Shown: positions 56,450 through 64,000 of the stretch, one piece after another
How positions within the stretch are numbered: position 1 is the first letter of the stretch
Layout: every line of letters starts with the position of its first letter
NCBI RefSeq assembly: GCF_000019965.1
Contig: NC_010571.1
Location: 4,783,001 to 4,847,000 of the forward strand
Direction of reading: 5' to 3'
Source of the DNA: Opitutus terrae PB90-1
GTDB taxonomy: Bacteria; Verrucomicrobiota; Verrucomicrobiia; Opitutales; Opitutaceae
Length of the DNA stretch: 64,000 nucleotides
The notes under the pieces: generated by a model
Database searches by the model: none
What the model was told of the DNA's origin: nothing
The model's input: only the letters and a program-made list of their open reading frames with translations
Position numbers and translations under genes: made by a program

Positions 56450-57464
56450 CGTATCCGCGGAAATCCTCCGCGACGAGCATCTCACGCAAGCCGCCGCCGA
56501 ATGGTTGATCCGGCGCGGCGCCGGGCTGAACTCTGCCGAGGCCGCCGAGTTCGCCGCGTGGCACGCGGACCCGCGGCACGCGATTGCTTTTGCCCGCGTG
56601 GAGAAAACGCAGCACCTGCTTTTCCGGCTTCCACAGGCCCCGACCGCCGCGGCCTTGATGGCCGAGGCCGATTCACTGATGCGGCGCGCCCGCCCTGCGA
56701 AACCCTCGCGGCTTCACGGCTGGCCCACTTACGTCACGCTGGCTGCGGCGGCCTGCGTCACCGTCGCACTCTGGCTCGCCTGGCCGACGCTGCGACCCGA
56801 ACGGGATATTTTCGCCACGCTGGCCGGACAACGGCAGTCGGTGACACTCAACGACGGCTCCACGCTCGTCCTCAACGGCGACTCTGAAGTACAGGTCGCC
56901 TTTGCCGCCGCCGAACGCCGCGTTCAGCTCCACCGCGGCGAGGCGCACTTCTTCGTCGCGAAGGATCCGGCGCGGCCGTTCTTCGTGAGCGCCGACAAGG
57001 TGACGATCCGCGCGGTGGGCACCGCGTTCAACGTACGCCGCGAAGCCAACGCCATCGACGTGCTGGTCACCGAGGGCAAGGTCCAGGTGACGCACGGTGT
57101 GACCGGCGCGAACGGCGCTGCGGCCCTGCCGATCTATCTGGTGAGCGGCGAAAGCGTGCACATCGACACGCTCTCGAGCGCAATCGCCGTGGCCTCGGAC
57201 GCCGCACCCGCCGGCGAAAAATTGCTCCACTCCGCCCCGCGGCTCGTCTTCAGCGACACACCGCTCGGTGAGGTCGTCGCCCTGTTCAATCGCTACAATC
57301 AGCTCCAGATCGAGATCGCGGAGCCCGAGCTCGCGCTTCGCGCCGTGCGCGGGAACTTCGACGCGGACAACGCGGAGTCGTTCATTGCGCTGATGGAACG
57401 CTCCGGCGACGCGCAGATCGAGCGCGTCTCCCCGACCAAGGTCCGGCTGCACAAGGCGCCGTGA
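56436..57464 (+). CDS. FecR-type anti-sigma factor/transmembrane regulator
   Basis: Single-pass regulator of 342 aa. The cytoplasmic N-terminal DUF4880-like part has AAAEWLIRRGAGLNSAEAAEFAAWHADPRHAIAF (about residues 20-53). A transmembrane helix follows (about 104-122), then the periplasmic FecR domain (about 130-225, GSTLVLNGDSEVQVAF and VRAVGTAFNVRREA-like). The C-terminal domain (about 270-340) is the STN-like/DUF4974 type that contacts the receptor's signalling domain. Its start overlaps the sigma gene by 14 bp, giving coupled synthesis of regulator and sigma factor. Confidence 0.9.
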   Translation: MNPGDVSAEILRDEHLTQAAAEWLIRRGAGLNSAEAAEFAAWHADPRHAIAFARVEKTQHLLFRLPQAPTAAALMAEADSLMRRARPAKPSRLHGWPTYVTLAAAACVTVALWLAWPTLRPERDIFATLAGQRQSVTLNDGSTLVLNGDSEVQVAFAAAERRVQLHRGEAHFFVAKDPARPFFVSADKVTIRAVGTAFNVRREANAIDVLVTEGKVQVTHGVTGANGAAALPIYLVSGESVHIDTLSSAIAVASDAAPAGEKLLHSAPRLVFSDTPLGEVVALFNRYNQLQIEIAEPELALRAVRGNFDADNAESFIALMERSGDAQIERVSPTKVRLHKAP

Positions 57465-57574
57465 GCCCGCGCTCGCGGGCATCGGGGCGCCAGTGTCCGA
57501 CTGTGCACTGAGGAGCGTCACGGAGACGCGACAGTTTACCCCGACCAGTCGGGGCCCTCGTCGCGTCGTTTGGA

Positions 57575-57712
57575 TGTAGCCGGGCTCGCTGAGCCCGGCC
57601 CACTCACCGAGGTCGGCGACCTCGGCTACATCAACCGCCCGCCGCCTGCGTGGGAGCCGCGGGCGTCTCGCCCGCCTCGGCGAAACTGCGGGCAAGATGC
57701 CCGCGCTCCCAC
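57575..57712. repeat. GTAG-hairpin pair followed by GGGCGTC palindrome pair
   Basis: GTAGCCGG with hairpin GGGCTCG / CGAGCCC and inverted partner through CTCGGCTAC (57575-57629), then GGGAGCCGCGGGCGTCTCGC and its inverted partner ending GCGCTCCCA (57650-57712). An in-frame ATG at 57697 lies inside this last element. Confidence 0.7.
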
Positions 57713-57798
57713 CGCCGCCCGCTCCGCCAGTCCATAGAGAGACGGTGGTTTTTGCCGCCCCAGCATCGCCATTTCGGCGGATTCAGCTCTACCGTTTG

Positions 57799-60387
57799 GT
57801 GTTCGACGTGCCCCCGACCTTAACCACAAGCCCTGATCGCCTTGCGTTTCGGCGGTGCTGCTGCCTGGCCGCCTGGGTCTGTGGCTGGTTGCTCGCGTTC
57901 GCTCACGCGCTCGGCGCCGAACCGCCGCGGCTGAGGTTTCACCTGCCCAGTGGCGACGCGGCCGACACCCTCGCCGAGTTCGGCCGGCAGTCGGGCGAGC
58001 AGGTGGTTTATCTCGTCGACAACGTTCGCGGACACCGCACCCGCGAGGTCGTGGGGCAGTTCACCGCCTGGGCCGCGCTCAACCAGATGCTCGCGGGCAC
58101 CCACCTGATCGTGCACCGCGATGGCGTGGATGGTCCGATCTCCGTCTCGCGACGCGCGGAAATTCCGCCCCCACTGCCGCGCGCCGCGTCGCCGCCGCGC
58201 GCCGTCAGCAGCCGAACGGATTTGTCCGACGTCGTCGTGCTCCCCGAGTTCACCGTCTCGAGCCAAACGGCCGATCGCTACCGCGCGGCCGACGCGATCT
58301 CCGCCGTGCGCGTCCGCGCCTCGTTGCTGGATGCGCCGAGCTCCATCTCCGTGCTCACCCGCGACGTGCTCGACGATCTGGCGCCAATCCGGATCTTCGA
58401 CGTCACCCGCTACGTGGCCGGCGTGCAGGAAGGCCGCGGCATCCAGTTTCAGGACCGGATGATCCTGCGCGGATTCGAGAGCAACGGTCAGCGGAGCGTG
58501 GACAATTTCCTGCAGCCCGCCGATGCCGACAACATCGACGAGGTCGTGATCGACCGGATCGAGATCACGAAAGGGCCGAACGCCATCCTGTCCCCTTCCG
58601 GCTCGCCCGGCGGCTCGATCAACGTCCTCACCAAATCGCCGCTCTATGACCGGCAGCGCAGCCTCACGGCCACCCTCGGCTTGTTCGATGCACAGAAGCT
58701 CAGCGTCGACGTCACCGACACGTTCGGCGCCGGCAGTCCGTTTGCTTACCGGATCATCGGCTCGCTGCAGGACTCGCGCCGCTATTGGTCGGCCGACGCG
58801 CGGCTGCGCGGCCGCGTGTTCGCGCCGATGTTCGCCTACCGGATTTCCGACCGCACCCAGCTCACCGTAAAACTGATCGGCGCCGAGCATTGGATCTTCC
58901 GCGAGCCGCTGCTGATCCTCGACCCGGCCGTCAGCGCCCAGACTCGGCAACCCTACCTCGCGCCTGGTCTTTCGACCCGAAGCCGCAATGGCATCCAGCC
59001 GTGGAGCCACGTCGGCACGCACACCGCGGATCTGTTCGCGCTCCTCACCTCGAACCTGACCGACATTCTCAGCCTCCGCGTCGCCGCCAACGGTCGCTAC
59101 TACTTCGAGGATTCGGTGCAGGAGTTCCTGGCCACGCCAAGCCTCACCGAGCGCTACAATCCCATGACCGGCGAGCTCACGCAGGACACCGTCTGGACGC
59201 TCGATCCGGCGACCAACACCTATGTGCCGACGCACTCGCCCTTCTTCGATCCCGCCTCCGTCCCGGTCCGCGGCGACAAGCAGGCCACGCGGCGCAAGAC
59301 GGTAAACTTGCAGACCGATCTGGTTGGCAAGTTCCAGCTCGGACCTGTCAGCTCGCAGACCGTGGCGGGACTCGCGCTCTCGCGCCAGACCAACTACGGT
59401 CGCGGCGTCTCCGGCGTGCTGCCGGGCGTCGACCTGAGCCAGCCACAGCGGCGAGTCGTGCCCGCGTGGTCGTCGGATTGGCTGTTCTACTACGTCACCT
59501 CGTTCACCAACTGGCAGGCCTACGTCAACCAGCGCGTTGGACTGCTGCAGGACCGGCTCCAGCTCACCGGCGGGCTGCTCCACTACGATACGAAAACGCG
59601 GTCGCTCAACCGCGTGAGCAGCGCTCCGCCCGGCGTCCTCGACGACGAGAAGGACATGTGGATGGCGAGTGCGCTGCTGAAGCTCCGGCCCAATCTCTCG
59701 CTCTACTACAGCCACTCGACCAACTCCACGCCGGTGATCGCCAACGACGTTCCGTTGTGGCGCGACGGCGTGCAGGACGAGGTGGGGTTCAAGAGCGAGT
59801 TCTTCAACCAGCGGCTGTCGTTCACCGCGGCCTACTTCGAGATCGCGCAGACCAACGTCACCGTGCCGAATCCCGATCGGCAGACCAACCCCGCGGCGCC
59901 CGAGCAACTCGTGTCGGACTTGGGCAATCACGGCTACGAATTCGAGATCGTCGGCGGACTCACGCCCAACCTGTCGGCCATCGCGAGCTTCTCCCAGCTG
60001 AAGATGCGTGATGCGCTCGGCCGCCACGTGCGGGCCGTCGCCGATCACAACGCCGCGCTGCTGCTGAACTACCGGTTCCGCGCCGGCCGGCTCGACGGGC
60101 TCTCGCTGAACGTCGGCGTCAGCTACAACGGTCGCCGCGCCGGCGACTCGCCGATCAACTACACTCCGCTCAACGTGGTCGGCCAAACCAGCTTCTTCGT
60201 GCCGTCTTACTACGTGACGAGCTTTGGCGCCTCCTATCGCTGGCGCGATTTCCTGTTCCGGCTCAACGTCGACAATTTTTTCGACGACCAAGGTTATCTG
60301 CAGCAAGCCGGCGGCCGGGTGTCCGGCACCGGCATCACCACCGCGCCCGGCATCAACGTGAAGGCTTCCACGACGTGGAATTTCTAG
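57799..60387 (+). CDS. TonB-dependent receptor with N-terminal STN signalling domain
   Basis: Outer-membrane transducer of about 862 aa. A signal peptide (CCCLAAWVCGWLLAFAHALGA) is followed by an STN domain (about residues 45-120, LRFHLPSGDAADTLAEFGRQSG and NQMLAGTHLIVH), the domain that talks to FecR. Then come a plug (TRYVAGVQEGRGIQFQDR, ITKGPNAILSPSGSPGGSINV) and a 22-strand-type barrel ending in aromatic TWNF. It follows the FecI/FecR genes and completes a cell-surface signalling set. The ligand (siderophore or glycan) is unknown. The start is uncertain: an ATG at 57697 sits in a repeat, so a GTG at 57799 was preferred. Confidence 0.85.
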   Translation: MFDVPPTLTTSPDRLAFRRCCCLAAWVCGWLLAFAHALGAEPPRLRFHLPSGDAADTLAEFGRQSGEQVVYLVDNVRGHRTREVVGQFTAWAALNQMLAGTHLIVHRDGVDGPISVSRRAEIPPPLPRAASPPRAVSSRTDLSDVVVLPEFTVSSQTADRYRAADAISAVRVRASLLDAPSSISVLTRDVLDDLAPIRIFDVTRYVAGVQEGRGIQFQDRMILRGFESNGQRSVDNFLQPADADNIDEVVIDRIEITKGPNAILSPSGSPGGSINVLTKSPLYDRQRSLTATLGLFDAQKLSVDVTDTFGAGSPFAYRIIGSLQDSRRYWSADARLRGRVFAPMFAYRISDRTQLTVKLIGAEHWIFREPLLILDPAVSAQTRQPYLAPGLSTRSRNGIQPWSHVGTHTADLFALLTSNLTDILSLRVAANGRYYFEDSVQEFLATPSLTERYNPMTGELTQDTVWTLDPATNTYVPTHSPFFDPASVPVRGDKQATRRKTVNLQTDLVGKFQLGPVSSQTVAGLALSRQTNYGRGVSGVLPGVDLSQPQRRVVPAWSSDWLFYYVTSFTNWQAYVNQRVGLLQDRLQLTGGLLHYDTKTRSLNRVSSAPPGVLDDEKDMWMASALLKLRPNLSLYYSHSTNSTPVIANDVPLWRDGVQDEVGFKSEFFNQRLSFTAAYFEIAQTNVTVPNPDRQTNPAAPEQLVSDLGNHGYEFEIVGGLTPNLSAIASFSQLKMRDALGRHVRAVADHNAALLLNYRFRAGRLDGLSLNVGVSYNGRRAGDSPINYTPLNVVGQTSFFVPSYYVTSFGASYRWRDFLFRLNVDNFFDDQGYLQQAGGRVSGTGITTAPGINVKASTTWNF

Positions 60388-60422
60388 CGTCGCTCCGCGC
60401 CCTTCCGCCGGCCGCCGCTTGC

Positions 60423-60640
60423 GTAGGAGCGCGGCCGCCCTCGGCCGCTCCGTTTCGGATGTAGCCGGGCTCGCCGAGCCCGGCTCACGCGCCGCAATCC
60501 GCTACCCCAGCTACTTCACGCCGCCTGCGTGGGAGCGCGGGCGTCGGGGCCGCATCGTTGCCGTCGCCTCGCTCAGTAGACGCGCCCGACACGGGCCGGA
60601 CTTAACAGCGGGCAAGATCCCCGCGCTCCCAAGGCGCATC
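60423..60640. repeat. Cluster of palindromic repeats between the two TonB receptor genes
   Basis: GTAGGAGCGGCCGC-type hairpin (60423-60452), GTAGCCGG with hairpin GGGCTCG / CGAGCCC (60461-60484) and a pair starting GGGAGCGCGGGCG and ending CCGCGCTCCCA (60531-60640). Nothing else was identified in this 330-bp gap; any promoter for the second receptor is not recognisable. Confidence 0.65.
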
Positions 60641-60717
60641 CGCTATCCCCCATTTCGCGGCGCGCAACGTCGTTTAGGGAAGCCGGCATTCCGCCGGCCC
60701 CAAACCTGACGCACATC

Positions 60718-63021
60718 ATGCTGATGAAACCCCAAGCATTCGACGTGGCGCGCTGGCGCCACTTCGTTCTCTCCGGCCTCTGCGCCGCAATTGTTACCGT
60801 TCCGGTCCTTGCCCAAACCGCCACCCCCTCCTCGGACTCCGCCGCACCACGGGCGGATGACGAGGTGATTACGCTGCCGCAGTTCACCGTGTCCGGCGAA
60901 GCCGCCGACCGGTATCGCGCAGCCGACGCCGTGTCCGCCGTCCGCGTCCGCGCCCCGCTGCTCGAGACCCCGAGCACGATCACGGTCCTCACCCGCGACA
61001 TGATCGATGATCTGGCACCGTCCCGCCTCTTCGATGTCACCCGCTACGCCGCGGGCGTGCAGGAAGGTCGCGGCATTCAGTTCCAGGATCGCATGATCCT
61101 CCGCGGTTTTGAGAGCAACGGCCAGCGCGTCGTCGACAACTTCCTGCAACCGGACGATGCCGACAACATCACCGAGGTGGTGATCGATCGCCTCGAAATC
61201 TCGAAGGGCCCGAACGCCATCCTTTCGCCCGCCGGCGGTCCCGGTGGCGCGGTGAACGTGATCACGAAATCGCCGCTCTATCGCCGCCAGCGCAGCGTGA
61301 CCGGAGTCATCGGCTTGTTCGACGCGCAGAAGCTCACGCTCGACATGACCGACGCCTTCTCCCCCGGCAGCAAGGCCGCCTACCGGTTCATCGGTTCGAT
61401 CCAGGACACCCGGCGTTACTGGTCCGACGATGCACGCATGCGCAACAAGGCCCTCGCGCCGATGTTCACCTACAAGATCTCCGACCGCACGCAGCTGACG
61501 GTGAAGCTCATCGGCTCGACCCAGTGGATCTTCCGCGAGCCGCTGCTGATCATCGATCCGCGCGTCGGCCCGCAGACCGACGATCCGTACCTGGCGCCCG
61601 GTCTCTCCAAGAAGGGCCGCAACGGCATCCAGCCGTGGAGTCACACCGCCGTCGACACCGCCGACCTGTTCGCACTGCTCACCACGAGTTTTAACGAGAA
61701 CATCAGTCTGCGCGTCGCCGCCAACGGCCGCTATTACTTCACCGATTCCGTGCAGGAGTTCATCACGCTGCCCGGCTTGAACAACACGCGCTACCAGCCG
61801 CTCACCGGCGAGTTCACCCAGGACTACGTCTGGTCGATGGTCAACGGCCAGCCGGTCTCGACCTTCTCGCCGCTGTTCCAGCCGGGGAACATCCCCGTCC
61901 GCGGTGATGCGCAATGGACGCGGCTGCGTTACGCCAATCTGCAGTCGGACCTCGCCGCGCGCTACAATTTCCCAGGGGTGACCACGCAGACGGTCGGCGG
62001 CGTCGCCGTCTCGCGCCGGCTCAGCGTCAACAAGGTCAAGAGCGGCACCCTGCCCGGCATCGATCTCAGCCGTCCCTACGTGGCCGCGACTCCGATCTGG
62101 GACTCGAATCTTTACGCGAACAACGTCGGCAACTTCACCAACTGGCAGGCCTACGTGAACGAGCGGCTCGGGTTCCTCGATGACCGCGTCCAGGCGACCG
62201 GCGGCATCCTGCACTACGACACTTACACCTACGCGCGCAACGCCATCAACGCCACCAACGCCCCCAGCATCCTCGACGATGCGAAGAACGTCTGGATGGC
62301 CAGCTTGCTGGTGAAGGTGCAACCCAACGCGTCGGTCTACTACAGCCACTCGACCAATTCCTCGCCCGTCATCGCCAACAACCAGCCGCTGTGGCGCGAC
62401 GGCGTGCAGGACGAGGTCGGCTTCAAGACCGAGTGGTTCAACCAGCGGCTCGCGTTCAACGCCGCCTATTTCGAGATCTCGCAGACCAACGTCACGACGC
62501 CCAATCCCGAACGGCAGACGAACCCAAGCGCGCCGGAGCAGATCGTGCAGGATCTGAACAATCACGGCTACGAGTTCGAACTCACCGGCGGCATCACCAA
62601 CAACCTGTCGGTGCTCGCCGCCTATTCGCAGCTGAAGATGCGCGACTCGCTCGGCCGCCACGTGCGCGCCGTCGCGGATCGCAATGCCTCGATCTTGTTG
62701 AACTACCGGTTTACCGAGGGCGCGCCAAAGGGCCTGTCGCTGAGCCTCGGCGTCAGCTACAGCGGCCGTCGCGCCGGCGACGCTCCGCCCGCCTACACGA
62801 TCGCGAGCGTCCCCGCCAAAACGAGCTTCTTCCTGAAGCCGTATTACGTGACGAACTTCAGCGCGTCCTACACCTGGCACGATTACGTCTTCCGACTCTA
62901 CGTCGACAACGTGCTCGATGATAGCGGCTACATCCAGCAGGCCGGCGGGCGCGTGTCCGGCACCGGTATCACCACCGCTCCCGGGATGAACGTGAAGTTC
63001 TCCACGACCTGGAACTTTTAG
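60718..63021 (+). CDS. TonB-dependent receptor, paralogue without STN domain
   Basis: Outer-membrane receptor of 767 aa, strongly similar along its whole plug and barrel to the receptor encoded just upstream (shared blocks include DRYRAADAVSAVRVRAPLLE, TRYAAGVQEGRGIQFQDR and LYYSHSTNS-like segments). Signal peptide about residues 15-33, then a TonB-box-like VITLPQFTVSGEAADRY, the plug, and a barrel ending TTWNF. It lacks the STN domain, so it can transport but should not signal through FecR. The arrangement indicates tandem duplication. ATG at 60718 or 60724 are both possible starts. Confidence 0.92.
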   Translation: MLMKPQAFDVARWRHFVLSGLCAAIVTVPVLAQTATPSSDSAAPRADDEVITLPQFTVSGEAADRYRAADAVSAVRVRAPLLETPSTITVLTRDMIDDLAPSRLFDVTRYAAGVQEGRGIQFQDRMILRGFESNGQRVVDNFLQPDDADNITEVVIDRLEISKGPNAILSPAGGPGGAVNVITKSPLYRRQRSVTGVIGLFDAQKLTLDMTDAFSPGSKAAYRFIGSIQDTRRYWSDDARMRNKALAPMFTYKISDRTQLTVKLIGSTQWIFREPLLIIDPRVGPQTDDPYLAPGLSKKGRNGIQPWSHTAVDTADLFALLTTSFNENISLRVAANGRYYFTDSVQEFITLPGLNNTRYQPLTGEFTQDYVWSMVNGQPVSTFSPLFQPGNIPVRGDAQWTRLRYANLQSDLAARYNFPGVTTQTVGGVAVSRRLSVNKVKSGTLPGIDLSRPYVAATPIWDSNLYANNVGNFTNWQAYVNERLGFLDDRVQATGGILHYDTYTYARNAINATNAPSILDDAKNVWMASLLVKVQPNASVYYSHSTNSSPVIANNQPLWRDGVQDEVGFKTEWFNQRLAFNAAYFEISQTNVTTPNPERQTNPSAPEQIVQDLNNHGYEFELTGGITNNLSVLAAYSQLKMRDSLGRHVRAVADRNASILLNYRFTEGAPKGLSLSLGVSYSGRRAGDAPPAYTIASVPAKTSFFLKPYYVTNFSASYTWHDYVFRLYVDNVLDDSGYIQQAGGRVSGTGITTAPGMNVKFSTTWNF

Positions 63022-63045
63022 TTGGACTGGTAACTAGGGGTAAAC

Positions 63046-63077
63046 GTAGCGCGGGCCGCGGCCCGCGCTACTTTTTT
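63046..63077 (+). terminator. Intrinsic terminator after the second TonB receptor
   Basis: A 26-nt perfect palindrome built on GTAGCGCGGGCC and its complement, followed directly by TTTTTT, 24 bp after the stop. Its GTAG/CTAC ends make it another member of the GTAG-hairpin family. Confidence 0.8.
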
Positions 63078-63106
63078 GGTCCACGTTGCCCCGATCGGGC
63101 CGAGTC

Positions 63107-63332
63107 CGTGGAGACGCGCCGCCCTCGTCGCGTCATTCGCGATGTAGCCGGGCTCGCTGAGCCCGGCCCGATCCACCGAGGTCACCGACCTCGGCTACAT
63201 TGGCCGCCTGCCGCTTGCATGGGAGCGCGGCCGTCCCGGCCGCATGCATTGGTTGTAGGCCCGCTCGCTGAGCGGCCGCGCTCCCGGGCGCCCTGCCGCT
63301 GATCAATGGAGCCGCGACGCCCTCGTCGCGGC
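63107..63332. repeat. Dense repeat cluster upstream of the asnS 3' end
   Basis: Successively: GGAGACGCGCCG palindrome (63107-63134), GTAG-hairpin inverted pair (63144-63197), GGGAGCGCGGCCG element (63220-63245), GTAGGCCCGCTCG element (63255-63285) and the GCCGCGACG palindrome followed by TTTT (63311-63336). Together with the terminator they fill the whole 333-bp gap; no gene is seen. Confidence 0.7.
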
Positions 63333-63354
63333 TTTTCGTGCTTCGAATTTCCGT

Positions 63355-64000
63355 TCAGAACGCTGCATTCCCCGGCGTCCGCGCGAACGGGATCACATCG
63401 CGGATATTCGGCACTCCTGTGACGAACATCAGCATCCGCTCGAACCCGAGCCCAAACCCCGCGTGCGGCACGGTACCGTAGCGGCGCAGATCGAGATACC
63501 ACCCGTAGTCCTTCGGATCGACTCCGTGCCGGCGCATGTTCGCTTCGAGCACGTCGAGCCGCTCTTCACGCTGACTGCCGCCGACGATTTCGCCGATCCC
63601 CGGCACCAGCACGTCCATCGCCGTCACCGTTTTGTCGTCGTCGTTCAGCCGCATGTAGAACGGCTTTATCTCCTTCGGATAGTTGTAGACCGTCGTCGGA
63701 CATTTGAAGACGACTTCCGTCAGGTAACGCTCGTGCTCCGACTGCAGGTTCGTGCCATACTCGACGGGATACTCGAACTGCTTGCCGCTCTTCTTCAATA
63801 GCTCGATCGCCTCCGTGTAGCTCACGCGCTGAAACGGCCGCTCGAGCACGAAGTCCAGCCGCGCCAGCAGTTCCTTGTCGACGAACTTGGCAAACAGCTC
63901 GAGGTCCTCGGCGCAGTTCGTCCTCACCTCGCGGATCAGCGCCTTCACGAACTCCTCGGCGAGATCCATATTCCCCTGCAGGTCGCAGAACGCCACCTCG
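63355..64000 (-). CDS. asnS: Asparaginyl-tRNA synthetase, C-terminal part (5' end beyond window)
   Basis: C-terminal half of a class IIb aminoacyl-tRNA synthetase. The visible 215 residues start in the motif-2-proximal region ([17 protein letters not shown]), include [16 protein letters not shown] and [14 protein letters not shown], which discriminate AsnRS from AspRS, and the class II motif 3 [15 protein letters not shown] with the invariant arginine, ending [14 protein letters not shown]. The gene runs off the right edge of the window, so its start and anticodon-binding domain are not seen. Confidence 0.93.
   Translation of the reverse strand, partial: EVAFCDLQGNMDLAEEFVKALIREVRTNCAEDLELFAKFVDKELLARLDFVLERPFQRVSYTEAIELLKKSGKQFEYPVEYGTNLQSEHERYLTEVVFKCPTTVYNYPKEIKPFYMRLNDDDKTVTAMDVLVPGIGEIVGGSQREERLDVLEANMRRHGVDPKDYGWYLDLRRYGTVPHAGFGLGFERMLMFVTGVPNIRDVIPFARTPGNAAF

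Overview
The window is high-GC DNA from a heterotrophic, plant-polysaccharide-degrading Verrucomicrobium, most likely of the Opitutaceae (Opitutus-like). This rests on gene content and protein style, not on a database search: Opitutae-type TonB receptors, a PEP-CTERM protein, long PurF and PurL forms, glycoside hydrolases, and a genome littered with GTAG-hairpin repeats. No rRNA, tRNA, CRISPR array, prophage or complete transposon was seen.

Layout. 1-3.2 kb: [NiFe] hydrogenase small and large subunits plus their maturation protease. 3.2-10.2 kb: an inositol-phosphatase-like enzyme, an ECF sigma factor, a YcaQ/AlkX-type DNA glycosylase, a membrane protein joining a degenerate thioredoxin domain to a degenerate Mrr-nuclease domain, and RecQ. 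10.4-13.6 kb: O-acetylhomoserine sulfhydrylase, an isoprenylcysteine-methyltransferase-like protein and a two-gene ThrE exporter. 13.8-20.2 kb: a cobalamin-riboswitch-led operon btuB-btuF-btuC-btuD, then cobQ. Divergent from it, at 20.5-24.4 kb, is methionine synthase (B12-dependent) split into two genes. 24.5-33.9 kb: mixed genes (HAD phosphatase, EEP hydrolase, SDR, GH10 xylanase, HNH nuclease, DEAD-box helicase, PEP-CTERM protein). 34-42.6 kb: purM and purF, divergent from purL. 42.8-47.4 kb: an unknown protein, a DMT transporter, a GH26 mannanase and a YceH protein. 47.5-55.7 kb: a likely pectin/hemicellulose operon (GH28, GH43, six-hairpin glycosidase, GH78). 55.9-63 kb: FecI-type sigma factor, FecR-type anti-sigma factor and two paralogous TonB receptors. 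The window ends in the 3' part of asnS.

The most unusual feature is the repeats. Many intergenic gaps hold GTAG-plus-hairpin elements, often in inverted pairs, which is the architecture of REP/BIME elements mobilised by RAYT (Y1) transposases. Other gaps hold TGGAGC-type palindromes or short low-complexity tandem tracts. The same families also lie in frame inside two core metabolic enzymes: four insertions in purL, which account for roughly all of its extra length over the E. coli enzyme, and one in metH. Some copies look like intrinsic terminators and others supply stop codons of neighbouring genes.

Functionally, the B12 region is coherent: riboswitch-controlled uptake and cobyric acid synthesis feed a B12-dependent methionine synthase. 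The purine genes form a divergent purL / purF-purM unit. The hydrolase cluster beside a cell-surface-signalling TonB module suggests regulated uptake, although the receptors could serve siderophores instead of glycans.
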